DNA from: Flectonema sp. DT1601 | Taxonomy: Eukaryota > Euglenozoa > Diplonemea > Diplonemida > Diplonemidae | Length of the DNA: 64,000 bases | Assembly (NCBI GenBank): GCA_964019425.1 | Contig: OZ025788.1 | Span: 930,001-994,000, forward strand | Direction of reading: 5' to 3' | Part shown: positions 40,272 to 51,547 of the stretch, in pieces | How positions within the stretch are numbered: the first letter of the stretch is position 1 | How the letters are laid out: every line of letters starts with the position of its first letter | Position numbers and translations under genes: made by a program | The notes under the pieces: generated by a model | The model's database searches: none | Told to the model about the DNA's origin: nothing | Seen by the model: only the letters and a program-made list of their open reading frames with translations

Positions 40272-43200
40272 CTATCCATAATATGGGTTAAATCCCGGAT
40301 GCGGTGTTTCATCAAAATAATGCTGCTCATCAATACAGATTCCATCACTGTCATCTGATGTGAAATTGCACCAAGTTCTTGGAGCATATGGACGGAAGAT
40401 GCATCGAAGCCGTCGCATATCACAACCACAACCATTGTATGTTGGGCATCTGTGATCAGCTTTACCAGTTATTGTTGGTATCGTTTTATCAACGTAGTGA
40501 GGATCAAACGTCATCTGACAACGACATTGTTGATGACCACAACTAATACTTCCATCACATGATCCGACAACAGTCGGACAAACACCAAAATAACTGTCAT
40601 TATGAACACTACTGACGTAAGTACAATTCGGAACTAACCACTGATGAGGCTCTTCTCTTTTCCAAGCTAAACTCTTAACATGTCCTGAAGAATAATAATG
40701 ATATGGTGGAGGAGCACGTGCCCAAGATGGAATAGGACAACACCAATTATTACCATTGAGCGTTCTATTTGAGGAATGTTTAATCCAATCAGGTATGAGA
40801 CCAATGAGTTGATTATTCTCAAGTCCTACATGTGAGATTGGTTCTGTCCAACCGTACTGTTTAAATGGAGCTACACCAACAAGCATATTATCACCAACAT
40901 CGAAATCAATCATTGGCAGTCCTAATGGAGAAGGTATCGATCCTGTGAGCATCCCACCGGTTACTCTAAAGGTCTTTAACGTTCTATGACGAACCAATCC
41001 AGTTGGTAGTTCACCAATAGCATTATTATATGATAAGTCCAGGTGTTCCATTGCGTATTGTCTATCTTCGTTAAGGTAATGGTCAGGAATAATCCCAGAG
41101 AGTGAATTGTAAGAAAGGTTTAAATGTTTTAAATTCCACAACCTGACTATCCAAGGAAACCCTCCACCGTCAGCTGATTGGAAATAATTATCTCCCAACT
41201 TAAGTGTAGAGATACTAAGTGGAAGTTTGTATTCATCAATAGTACCGTTGAGCATATTCGATGACAAATCAATGGTTGTTAAATTCTGAAGTGACGTAAG
41301 CCCAACATCATGCAAGGAACCACTCAAACTATAATAAGGTAATTCTAATGCCGATACATAACCCAATGCATTGCACGTTACACCCGACCATGATACTCCT
41401 GTTTTTCTTTTTTTTTGATGCAGATATTCTTTCGTTGGTTGATACGATCAGATTCTTATAAATAAAATAAAAAACACACCATCGGCATAACCACAAGCCC
41501 TTCCTTTAAGCCAACCAGATAATGGAGTTGGTATGGAGGTCGCAGGTTTAATAATGTGAACTGATTTGATATAAAAGAATCCAGAAGTGATCGCATTGAA
41601 ATCAACGATATCAATTGTAACGTATTGATGTAAGAACTTTCTTACTTGAGATCCACTGAATGAAATCGTACACGGATTACTACTACACACTCGTTGAGTC
41701 GACACATAAGAATCATTCCATTGAATTGCAATACCAGCAAACCTACCAGATGATGATGTTTCATTGTAAGGAATGGGACCTTCGAACGTGTCTGTGGTCC
41801 AGGATGCTTGTGCTGCACGGATTTCTATTTCCACGTGGATCTCAGTATTCCAACCAATTAAGAATATCGGAGACCTGATAATATTAATAGTCGTGGTATC
41901 ATTTCCAACAAATAGACCGTCATACCCGGCAGTGATTCCTCTACTCTCCTCAACCCATGCACCTGATGGTTGTGCAAACTGTGAAAGTACTGATGAGGTA
42001 CTGTAGTAAATGTTACTATCATAAATATCCTGCCAGGCTCCACGTACTTCACTCAGTGGATGTTCAACACATTTCTGAGTTTCGTAATGCCACACACATC
42101 GAGGATGTAACTCACACTGATAATTATCACCCAGATCGGTAGTGTATCGCACTCCTTGTTGGTTAGGATGCCCACGTGCTGTTTTGTTGTTTTGTTTTTT
42201 TTTTATTTCTTGTTCTCCGAACGAAGATAATACGAAAACAGAAAACAGTCACATACCCGTTGTGTATTGGTCACAGTCAAATGGTCTAAAATTATAATAG
42301 GGATCACAATCATCTGAAGAGATGTCAGTGCAAACAGAAATACGATCGATATTGAGCTCACCAGTATTGACACGACACGTTGATGCAGAAAAGAGTGTTG
42401 AGTTGTGTGAGGCATCAGAAAAGTGAGTAAGCGTGATACGTCGTGAGAACTGACAAATATCATTCTGCGCATCGTATTGACAGCATCCAGGAGAGCTTTC
42501 TTTTATTGACTGTTGTCTACAACAATATAAACAAAGATCTTCTGATTTCACATCATAAACACCTGGAACAACACTACAACTTAAGGTCTCCAATTCGTCA
42601 CTCAAACAACTACTATTTCTTGTCATATTATGGCACCAGGAATCAGGTGTTTCGGTTCCTGGCTGTGCATGTAATACAGTGATCACTTCTTGTGTGTGAT
42701 TCCATAGTACAGAATTACACACAACAGCTCCATCTAAAGTAATGTTAACAGTCGCTGCCAAGGTGTTGTTTAGTTCAGTTCCGTATGAGAAAATAACAGC
42801 AAGACGATGCCATGACTGTGGAAGTACAGCATAAGAAAACCCAGGATTACCACATGTCCAACTATGAACACCCGATTCAAGAAGGATTCCATCATACGGC
42901 GATGCTGTAATTTGAAGGTGTTTGAACTCTGATTCTGGATCTGTGTTTCCATTACTCTTATAGTAGTCAGATGATAAATGAAATATTGCTTTACTTGTCA
43001 CAACTGGAACTGTTGTTTTAGGAATTCGAAACCACCATGAAATACTAGAAGGGGAGTAGACACCTCTCTTTCCAAGCTTTACTTGAGTTACATCATGTCT
43101 TACTAATAAACTATAAGGAGGATCAACCCAATAGTTGCTGTCTAGTTCTCTGTGTAATTCTGAGTGAACCATTGAAAGAGTTTCATTATTATCAAAGTGT

Positions 43201-43511
43201 TGATACAGTCGATCGACGTGTATTTCATATGTCTCAGTGTCAGTAAACTCACGTGTTGGTGTGAATGTATTTGTTTGTGATGTTTGTGTTGTTGTTGCCG
43301 TTGGTAAAGATTTGGAATACGATTCTGTCGGTAAACTTATCGTTGGGCTTTCACTTCCTGTTGGAATACTTTCACTAATTGTTTTTGATATTGAATCTGA
43401 CTCTGACTCTGACTCGCTTAATGTTGACGTCCACGTTGACGTTCTAGTCACTCCTTCACTCAACCCAACAAGTGATAATAAAAATACCAACAGTGACACA
43501 ACACACAACAT
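40272..43511 (-). CDS. Secreted or surface leucine-rich-repeat protein, three exons
   Basis: Exons 43511-42257, 42178-41480 and 41398-40272 join in frame to 1026 residues; introns are 78 nt (GTATGT...AAACAG) and 81 nt (GTGTGT...AAACAG). A signal peptide (about 1-21) is followed by a Ser/Thr/Pro mucin-like stretch (22-95). Then comes a laminin-G/concanavalin-like region (about 130-300) and cysteine-rich parts. The second intron falls inside the plant-type LRR cap: ...GYADG joins VSWSGVTCNALGYVSALEL. About eight LRRs follow (LNLSYNSLSGIIPDHYL, LDLSYNNAIGELP, VTGGMLTGSIPSPLG), and a cysteine-rich C-terminus. No C-terminal membrane helix is seen, so it may be secreted. LRR-bearing surface proteins usually bind ligands or adhere; that is inference. 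ATG is 12 nt after CACACATTTTAG. Confidence 0.85.
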
Positions 43512-43810
43512 AGTTATCTTAATCTAAAATGTGTGTGGAATTATTTTTTGTTAAAAAACATGAGTTTTGTTTATGTGTGTGAAATACATAGTTTCAGGAC
43601 AGCAGGATGGCATGTTCTTACGCTGATTAAAAGAAAAGAAAAATAACAATAATTCCGCAATGAGAATACCAGCTAACACGTAAAAAGAAAAACAATAAAA
43701 TAATAAGTCTAAAGATATCAGTAAGATTACAGGTGGCTATTTTTTTTTTTTTTTTTTTTTTTTTTTTCTATTCTTTAGCGGCGTAAGAAACACAATTCTT
43801 ATTGCAACCA
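43512..43810. other. Intergenic
   Basis: Holds the acceptor of the LRR gene near 43525 and a 27-nt T-run at 43741-43767. Nothing else seen. Confidence 0.6.
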
Positions 43811-46800
43811 TCAAAGAGACATAGGGGACAAACTTCCAACATCACTACCAGTTCCATCTAAACAGTGATTTCGATGCCATGTTTTCATAGCTGCAAAAAA
43901 GGCCACCGGATCAGAAGCAGCTTTATACAGAGAGAGAACTTCTTGAAGAGACTCTTGAATGTGACTGTTAGCAGCTTCGAGGGAGTTACGACGGTGCTGC
44001 CACAATGATTTATCTTGATAATACTGCCCACGGAGAGCAATCAGTTCACCCTCAGTACTCTCAATAGAACAGTCTTTCAATGGTTGGCTAACTTCCGAAA
44101 CCATAAGTGAACCAGCAGCTTGAAGCTCTGACAACTTCTCCAAAAGAATTGTATTCTGACGATCTCCTTCTTGAAGTGAATGCTCTAATGCCGTGAGTCT
44201 CTCAATCAAACTCGCATTGCACTCAATAAGACAACTATTGCATTGCTCTAAGTCAGCGTGATGCATATCAGCTTCTGATATTTGCAATTCTAAATTAGCA
44301 ATCTTTTCTCTGAGAGATTCGGAAGAACGTTCTTCTGTTGCGAGTTTCTTTCGTGAAGCTCCGAGATGTTCTTCTATTAGATTCATTTGTTTTTTTAAAA
44401 TAGCATCTAATCTGGTAACCAACTCTAATGATATTACAGAACCATCTCCACTGTTGACATCTCGAGGAACTACTTCATAAGATGATTTGTTTAAAGGACG
44501 TGATGATGATTGAAGTTCAGCTTCCAACTGAAGTATCCTCCTCGTTAAATTATCATTATTATTACGAAGGCGATGTTCCAATGTTTCAGTACGTTCAGTG
44601 AGTACAATGTTACAGTGTTCTAGTGCTTTTTGATTGTTCGTTGCAACGTCTAGGCTGTGATGAAGGCTTTCGTTCTCTTCATGAAGTTGCTCCAAGGCAG
44701 ATAATTTATCTTGTAGCATTGATACGTGTTCTCGTAATAAAGATTCGTCTTCAGTTGATTTTGATGATCGCCCTTTAGAATACAAATCGTTCTTCTGTTG
44801 TAATTCTGCGATTTTATTTCGTAACATATCAACCTCCTGTTGAGTTGAGGAGGCGCATTTATTTGCAGCAACCAACTGAGAGCGTAGGTCTTCCACGCAG
44901 TTAATCAGATCTTCCTTTTCTGTGATATCAGTGCTGGTACTGTCATCCAATGTAGACTGCTTCTCTCGTAGACGAGAAGAAAGAGAAACAATTTGAACTT
45001 TTAGTGACGCAATCAATTGCGAATCCAGGAGCAATTCTTGCAAACGAGACTTTAAAGATTTATTTTCATTCATTGCGATGATTAATTTCTCTTCAGATTC
45101 ACTGGTTGGTACTTCCTGCTCAATCACAACAGCCAACCTTGACTGTAATTGATTGATATTCATGGTAAGCGTATTATTTTGTTTCTGAAGAGTAGAACAA
45201 GTATCTTTCAGTGTCTGATTCTGTGAAGGAAAATGTTCCCTTACTAATTGACTACATTTATGTTCAACAGTACAAGAAGCTGCATTCTTAAAGAGATCTG
45301 AATACAATTTGTCGACGGTTGCTCTCAACAGTTGAAGTTGATGAGTTAGATCAGCGTTAACTTGTTCTAATTTATACATCGCGCCTTCAGCTAGTTGAGA
45401 CACTTCAGGATATAAAGAAACGTTTTCTTTGATTCGATTATTAGTTTCAATCAGGATTGTATTTTGTTTTGTGAGATCGTCGCATTTATTTTGAAGTTCC
45501 TCAAAGAACCCAACGTCATGGCAATCATCAGACTGGATACGATTGAGATACTCAGACATAGTTTGGTTTTGTTTATATAGTGAAGCACATCGTCGCTCTA
45601 AGGCGAACACTCTTTCAGACGTATTTACAGATGCAAGTTGTGATTGCAAGTCAGATATCTTAGCAGTAAGGCTTTCTTTATCATCTAATAGTGAAGTACA
45701 ACTCTGTTCTAAAACTCTAATCTTTTCGAATGTCAATTTAGCTTCTCTCTTCTTCGATGGTGAAGTATTCAGTAACTGTGACCTCAACGATTCAATGTGT
45801 GTATTTAATTCCTTTTTCTCAAACAACAACCCTGCCCGTTCCTCTTCCAAAGCTGCTTTGTTATCATGTGAAGTACGAGAAGGAACTGACTCTATATGGG
45901 TAAGTAACATTTTATTTTCTTCTATCAGATCTTCACACTGGTTCTGTAAGGATACTATTTGTTGACCTGCTGTGGTCAGATTTGATTGGAGGGATTCCTT
46001 TTCACTAATTAGTTCTCCGCATTGCTGTTCAAGTTCTGTGTTATCTTTCTCGTGTAGTAATTCTGAGTGTTGTTTTGTCAAGGTTGTGAACTCTTGCTCT
46101 CTGACACGTACTTCGTTCTGTGTCGATTCTAGTGTCAGCTCCAACTCGTCCTTCTCGTGTGAAAGGTTCGAATAACGAGTTTCTAAGTCTTTCTCTCTGT
46201 TTTCAAAGTTTTCCAAAAGGGTTGTTAAATTACTCTTCTCGTTTGTTAAATTCGAACAGAGCTCTTCTAATGTTGTTATTTTGTCTTCGTCATCTGAGTG
46301 GATGTGTAGCTGCTCTTTGAGTTGTTTAGTAACTGAGAGAAGTCTTGTGTTCTCATTAGTTAAAAGTGAGTGTTGCTGTTCCAGTTCTGAAATCCTTGAT
46401 GCAGAAGACAACAGTTCTTCATCGTGATTGTGTACAGCTGTGAGTTGTGATTGAAGGTTTTCTGAGTACAGTTGTTGTTTTTGTTTGTCTTCCATTAAAG
46501 AAGTACATTGATGTTCTAATTCTACAATTCTGTCACCCGAAAGTTTCTCTTCTTCTAAACAACTGCGTGCAGTAATTAACTTCGCCTCACTTTCCTCAAG
46601 GTTTACTCGAAGGGTTTCCTTTTCCTGTATTAAAGAAGTACAGTTCTGCTCAAGTTCGATAAGTCGAGCACTCGATGATATCTCGTCCTGCAGTTGGGAT
46701 TTCAGAACCTCACATTCCGACATCAGATGGTTGTTGTCGTCCTGCAGTAGTTGAAATCTTTCTTCCAGTTCTGGGACTCCAGTTGAAAGTACTTCGAGGT

Positions 46801-49800
46801 TCTTATTCATCGTCCGCTTTTTTTCCAACAGAGAAGTACACTGCTGCTGTAATTCTTCGACTCTGCTTGCTGACACTTCTTCTGCGCAGCTTCGTGCTGT
46901 GACCAGTTGTGTCTCGAGAGTTGTTGTGTACTGACGTAACTCTTCCTTTTGCTCAGAGAGACAGGCGCACTGACGCTCCAGTTCAGCCATCTTACTTTCG
47001 ACATAGTGATCATTTTCAACACAACTACGAGCGGTGACCAGTTGGGATTCGAGATTCGTTGCGTATTGACGCAACTCTTCCTTCTGTTCTGTGAGAGAAG
47101 CGCACTGTCGTTCCAAGTCTGTCGTCCAACCTTCCGACAGGCGGCCGCCTTCGATGCAACTACGCGCGGTGATGAGTTGTGATTCAAGATCCTCAGCGTG
47201 TGTTCTCAAGTTCTCCTTCTCTTCAATGAGAGAGGTGTAGTCTTGTTCCAATTCAATAACTCTAGCGCTCGCGAAATCAGTCTGCTGAAGGCAGGAATTA
47301 GCAGTCACAAGTTGTGACTGAAGCCTCTCACATTCTGATAAGAGTGACTTGTGTTGAAGAAGAAGGGAATCGTTGTCAACTCGCAACTCGGTTGCGGATT
47401 TGTTTGTAATGGTGAGGCGAGCTGTTAATTCCTCGTTATCGTTCATTAAAATACCAACTGTTGACCTTAATGAGATGGTTTCATCTTCGATGTTTTTATA
47501 ATTATCAGCACAACTGAGCGCAGTAATCAATTGCTCGCTGACGGTACCAACTTCACGACGAAGACAAATATTTTCCTCCGTCAGGTTTGATGTGGTTGTG
47601 GTCAATTGATTTAATTTATCGCTGAGAGTTTCCTGCTCACCAACACAGCTGGTGGCGGCTACCAACTGTCCGTTTAAATTATTTATTAAATTAGCCTGAG
47701 AGGTATTGTCTTCGGTAACGTTGGCCAGGGTAGTTTCTAAAATTCTTATTTTTTGTTCGAAGGTTGGAAACTCTCCCGAATAACTTGTTTCGGTTATTAA
47801 TTGTCTTTCTAGGACGGCAATCTTGTTAAGTAGTAAAGTGTTTTGCTCTGTAAGCGTGGCAATCGTACCTCTCAGTGAACTCATTATTTCTTCAGTGGCG
47901 GTGTATTCTTCAGCACAGCTGAGTGTGGTCACTAACTGTCTGTCTAATTCTTCAATCTTTTCATATAAATTGCTGTTTTCCTCAGTAAGCATAGCAATTG
48001 TAGCTTTCAAAGCTTTTCCCTTTTCTTCTACTGAAACTACCTCTCCAACACAACTTGATGCGGTCACTAGCTGACTTTCTAACATCACAATCTTATTACG
48101 AAAGTTATTATTCTGTTCTGTGAGAGTGGCAATAGTACTTTCCAGGGATCTTCCTTTTTCTTCTACAGCAGATACCTCTCCCGCACAAGTTGAGGAGGAT
48201 AACAACTGCCCTTCCAGTGATATTATTGTTTCTTTCAAAGAGTTGTTTTGCTCTGTAAGGTTAGCAACAGTCGCTTCGAGAGCGGTCGTCTTCTTCTCTA
48301 CGGAAACGACTTCACCCATGCAGCTTGAGGTGGAAACCAGCTGTTCTTCGAGGGAAGTTATCGTTTCGTGTAGCAAAGTATTTTGCTCTGTCAGGTTAGC
48401 AATGGTTGCTTGTAGAGAAGTTGTCTTCTTCTCTGCGGAAGCAATTTCTCCAACACAGCTCGAAGTTGAAATCAGTTGACCCTCCAGAGAAGTTATAGTT
48501 TCATGTAAAGAGTTGTTTTTCTCCGTTAAGTTAGAAATCGTTACTTCTAAAGTTGTGACTTTTTGACGACAGGCTTCGTAATCATCAGCAACGCTGGTCG
48601 CAGATACCAAATTATGTTTTAAATTGTCGCTTTCAAGTTGGAGGGTCTTATTTTTTTTTGTTAGGGAAGCCATGGTTCCCCGAAGGCTTTTTATTATTTT
48701 CTCAGATTCCTCGTTGCTGTTTGAGGCAGAGTTCAACTGGCTCTTAAGAGAATTCACCAAGTCACTCAATACCTTCTTATCTTCTGATAATGAAGCAACT
48801 GATACTTCGAGAGAGATAACAGTGTCTTCCACTGATGTGTATTCCTCAACACAGCTGTTTGCCGCAACTAATTTTGCACCAACCGAGTGAAGCTCTGCAG
48901 TCAACATTTCTTTCAATGATGCTAAATTAGCACACGTCGATTCTAATGCAGCCTTGTCTGACTGAGTACTCACAAGTTGATTGTTTATTGATTCTAAAGT
49001 TACTTCACTTCGTTCACATTTTGAAGAAAGCTGCTCATTTTGAACTAATAAATGTTTGCAAGTCTGTTCTGAAGTATTTTTTTCAATCAAGGCTGAGTTC
49101 AAGTCCAGATCAACAGCATCGAAATTCAACTGCAGTTCCCTTAATTCAGTTTCTATCTTACTAAGGTTTCTTGATAAGGTGAGTCTTGTTTTTAAGAGAT
49201 TCGTACTTGTGGTCTGCAGAGTAGTTTTTTCATTGTCAAGATGCTGATTTTCTTCAGTAAGAATTTTAATATTTTCTCTCAAAGTATCACAACAACTTTC
49301 ACTTTTTAACAATTTATTTTCAACCAGCTGGTTGCTAAGCGAGAGTTCGCTGCACTCTTTTTCAAATTTCCGATTAGCTGATAATGTTTTACCCAGCTCT
49401 GATTCAACAGTTTCTAACTTCATTCTAATTAAGTTATTCTCACTAGCAGTAGTTGTGACTATTTGAGAAAGCTGTTGTTTTTCAGTAGTCAACTCCGCAC
49501 AATTAGACTCCAAGTATTGTTTTTGCTCTTTGATACTTTCAAGTTCAGTAATTACAGATTCTAAAGTAATTTTCTGTTGTTGATAATCTCCGAGGGCAGC
49601 TCTTAGATTGTCATTGTCGTTTTGAGTAGTGAATAGATTGCTTTTGAGTATTGCAATAGTTTCCTTGTTTTGATTTATGTTAATATCAGCTTCATCAAGA
49701 ATCACTTGAAAGTCTACTACAGTTGATGAGAGTAAAGTATTTTGATTAACAACTGATGTTATCTTAGCAATTAGTTGATTCAATTCGTTCTTAGCACTGG

Positions 49801-51235
49801 CTGGTGATTGGATTGCCTTGTCGAAGATTTCATTGGGTGAGAATACATCAAATACATTATCACCATCCACCTCAGGAAATGGAATAACAATCGGTGACTC
49901 ACATTCCATCTCAACTATCGGAATTGGTGATAGCGGTTCTGTTGCAAGATCAAACTCAGATGCGGGAGATATCATCGGAATTTCATTTTGACCGGGAATC
50001 GATCTTGATAGAACTGGAGTGCTCACACACTGTCCAATAGCTCGTAACGTTTTAGAATACACCTCATGATCGCGAGTAGTAGTAATAAGTTTATCAATAA
50101 GTTGTTGTTGACTAGCAGATGGTAATTTCAATGATTCAGTTACAGCTTTATAGAACTTTTGATATCCAGTATTTGCCTTTACTATTCTACGAATTCCTTC
50201 TCTGAGTGGTTCATTATCAGATATTTCTGTTGGTGATCCATGAACTAGTTGATACAGATCAACAACAACTTGTTTATGATAAACGGATGATTCAAGATCT
50301 TGTTGAAGTGCTGTATTCTCACAAAGTGTTGAGTTCAATTGGTCTTTACAAGAAGATAGTTGAGAAGCAAGAGATGAAAAGGAATGTTGAAACTGAGACA
50401 GCTGACTATTCGCATTCAACACATCAGCATCCCTCTCTTCAACACAAATAGAAAGCGACTGAATTGCTTCCTTAGCTGCAATCAATTCCCTATCAGCACC
50501 CATGCTTTGATTCTTTAAGAATGATAAACCAGAAAGAGAAAAGTCACTAAACTGACTAATCAAACCTGATAAATATTCTTCTTGAAGTTCTCTTCTACTC
50601 GTTTCTTCTTTTGATGAGAATAGTTTAATTGCCAGAGCACTTATTGTAGCATCAGCCTTTTGCCTGTTTGCCAATACTGTTCCTTGATAGTTAGTCATCA
50701 TCGCCTTAAGAGATTCAGATCGTTGGGTTTCGTGATCTAATTTCAACTGAAGAGATGTGTTGATTGAAGTTATGCCAGTCAGGTTTTCAACAAGTTCTTG
50801 ATTAGCCCTATCGTGGTCAGCAGATGCCTGTTGCCACTCTGCCTGGGTGGAGTAGAGTTCTTCCTTTGTAGTAAAGATTTCATTTTCTAATATTTTCGTA
50901 TTATACAACAACTCTGTTGGTGCTTCACCCCGGATTGAGGAATACTCCAATGTCAGTGTGTCAATAGCCCACAGATGTGACGTAGCTAAGTTGTGTAAGT
51001 CACTCATGTGACTGTTAACCTTCGCTGTTAAAATATCAAAATAACTAACTACTCGATTTTCAGGATACTTTTCTTCTTCATAAACAACTCTTTTATGCAG
51101 CATTGGAGGCGGGCTGTCTTCCCCCTCATTCCATCCGCATGGTGGTGACTCTGCTTTCCGTGGCTTCTTCGAAGTTGAGGACTTCTTCTTCGCAGGTTTG
51201 GGAGATCGCTGGATGCGTTGCGGTGTTACTTTCAT
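43811..51235 (-). CDS. Giant coiled-coil protein built of 45-residue repeats
   Basis: 2474 residues, intronless. A basic Lys/Ser/Pro N-terminus (1-45) is followed by a helical region. Most of the rest is coiled coil rich in Leu, Glu, Ser, Thr and Asn. The middle third consists of at least a dozen tandem 45-residue units, each with Q-L-V-(S/T)-A-x-S-C near the start, an S-L-x-x-T-(I/V)-A-x-L-T-E-(Q/E)-N block in the middle, and a leucine/isoleucine heptad. Later units change the middle block to E-L-E-x-x-C-x-S-L. One or two cysteines recur per unit. No known motor, membrane or enzyme domain is visible. By build it suits a long structural rod of the cytoskeleton or flagellum (golgin-like tethers are an alternative). 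The ATG at 51235 lacks a close acceptor. Confidence 0.85.
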   Translation of the reverse strand: MKVTPQRIQRSPKPAKKKSSTSKKPRKAESPPCGWNEGEDSPPPMLHKRVVYEEEKYPENRVVSYFDILTAKVNSHMSDLHNLATSHLWAIDTLTLEYSSIRGEAPTELLYNTKILENEIFTTKEELYSTQAEWQQASADHDRANQELVENLTGITSINTSLQLKLDHETQRSESLKAMMTNYQGTVLANRQKADATISALAIKLFSSKEETSRRELQEEYLSGLISQFSDFSLSGLSFLKNQSMGADRELIAAKEAIQSLSICVEERDADVLNANSQLSQFQHSFSSLASQLSSCKDQLNSTLCENTALQQDLESSVYHKQVVVDLYQLVHGSPTEISDNEPLREGIRRIVKANTGYQKFYKAVTESLKLPSASQQQLIDKLITTTRDHEVYSKTLRAIGQCVSTPVLSRSIPGQNEIPMISPASEFDLATEPLSPIPIVEMECESPIVIPFPEVDGDNVFDVFSPNEIFDKAIQSPASAKNELNQLIAKITSVVNQNTLLSSTVVDFQVILDEADININQNKETIAILKSNLFTTQNDNDNLRAALGDYQQQKITLESVITELESIKEQKQYLESNCAELTTEKQQLSQIVTTTASENNLIRMKLETVESELGKTLSANRKFEKECSELSLSNQLVENKLLKSESCCDTLRENIKILTEENQHLDNEKTTLQTTSTNLLKTRLTLSRNLSKIETELRELQLNFDAVDLDLNSALIEKNTSEQTCKHLLVQNEQLSSKCERSEVTLESINNQLVSTQSDKAALESTCANLASLKEMLTAELHSVGAKLVAANSCVEEYTSVEDTVISLEVSVASLSEDKKVLSDLVNSLKSQLNSASNSNEESEKIIKSLRGTMASLTKKNKTLQLESDNLKHNLVSATSVADDYEACRQKVTTLEVTISNLTEKNNSLHETITSLEGQLISTSSCVGEIASAEKKTTSLQATIANLTEQNTLLHETITSLEEQLVSTSSCMGEVVSVEKKTTALEATVANLTEQNNSLKETIISLEGQLLSSSTCAGEVSAVEEKGRSLESTIATLTEQNNNFRNKIVMLESQLVTASSCVGEVVSVEEKGKALKATIAMLTEENSNLYEKIEELDRQLVTTLSCAEEYTATEEIMSSLRGTIATLTEQNTLLLNKIAVLERQLITETSYSGEFPTFEQKIRILETTLANVTEDNTSQANLINNLNGQLVAATSCVGEQETLSDKLNQLTTTTSNLTEENICLRREVGTVSEQLITALSCADNYKNIEDETISLRSTVGILMNDNEELTARLTITNKSATELRVDNDSLLLQHKSLLSECERLQSQLVTANSCLQQTDFASARVIELEQDYTSLIEEKENLRTHAEDLESQLITARSCIEGGRLSEGWTTDLERQCASLTEQKEELRQYATNLESQLVTARSCVENDHYVESKMAELERQCACLSEQKEELRQYTTTLETQLVTARSCAEEVSASRVEELQQQCTSLLEKKRTMNKNLEVLSTGVPELEERFQLLQDDNNHLMSECEVLKSQLQDEISSSARLIELEQNCTSLIQEKETLRVNLEESEAKLITARSCLEEEKLSGDRIVELEHQCTSLMEDKQKQQLYSENLQSQLTAVHNHDEELLSSASRISELEQQHSLLTNENTRLLSVTKQLKEQLHIHSDDEDKITTLEELCSNLTNEKSNLTTLLENFENREKDLETRYSNLSHEKDELELTLESTQNEVRVREQEFTTLTKQHSELLHEKDNTELEQQCGELISEKESLQSNLTTAGQQIVSLQNQCEDLIEENKMLLTHIESVPSRTSHDNKAALEEERAGLLFEKKELNTHIESLRSQLLNTSPSKKREAKLTFEKIRVLEQSCTSLLDDKESLTAKISDLQSQLASVNTSERVFALERRCASLYKQNQTMSEYLNRIQSDDCHDVGFFEELQNKCDDLTKQNTILIETNNRIKENVSLYPEVSQLAEGAMYKLEQVNADLTHQLQLLRATVDKLYSDLFKNAASCTVEHKCSQLVREHFPSQNQTLKDTCSTLQKQNNTLTMNINQLQSRLAVVIEQEVPTSESEEKLIIAMNENKSLKSRLQELLLDSQLIASLKVQIVSLSSRLREKQSTLDDSTSTDITEKEDLINCVEDLRSQLVAANKCASSTQQEVDMLRNKIAELQQKNDLYSKGRSSKSTEDESLLREHVSMLQDKLSALEQLHEENESLHHSLDVATNNQKALEHCNIVLTERTETLEHRLRNNNDNLTRRILQLEAELQSSSRPLNKSSYEVVPRDVNSGDGSVISLELVTRLDAILKKQMNLIEEHLGASRKKLATEERSSESLREKIANLELQISEADMHHADLEQCNSCLIECNASLIERLTALEHSLQEGDRQNTILLEKLSELQAAGSLMVSEVSQPLKDCSIESTEGELIALRGQYYQDKSLWQHRRNSLEAANSHIQESLQEVLSLYKAASDPVAFFAAMKTWHRNHCLDGTGSDVGSLSPMSL
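47380..48900 (-). repeat. Tandem 135-bp coding repeats
   Basis: The best-preserved series of 45-residue units in the giant coiled coil lies here. Neighbouring copies share up to about two thirds of their residues (for example LEGQLISTSSCVGE, LEEQLVSTSSCMGE, LEGQLLSSSTCAGE, LESQLVTASSCVGE). Diverged units of the same length continue to about 46,800. Confidence 0.8.
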
Positions 51236-51547
51236 ATCATAGGAAGTGAGGGATTACTTTTAACAGATGAAATAAAATAATAACATCAAACTATTCTACT
51301 AATGAAGTTCACTAATTACTACACTCCTCTAGATAACCTTCAGTTAGACCTGTATTAAAAGTAAAAATAAACACCACAAGTAACCAACTCACAGTAACGT
51401 ATACACTACTTCCAAGATGATGAGGGGGACGGATGTTTTGGAGACGTAGTTCTCTTCGTCAGTTGATGATAAGCCGAAATGAATATAATAAAATGACAAC
51501 ATATGGGGAACATGTGAATTTTTGGATTCTGAATGAATGCAGCGAGC
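51236..51547. other. Intergenic
   Basis: No gene or structure seen; mixed AT-rich sequence. Confidence 0.5.
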
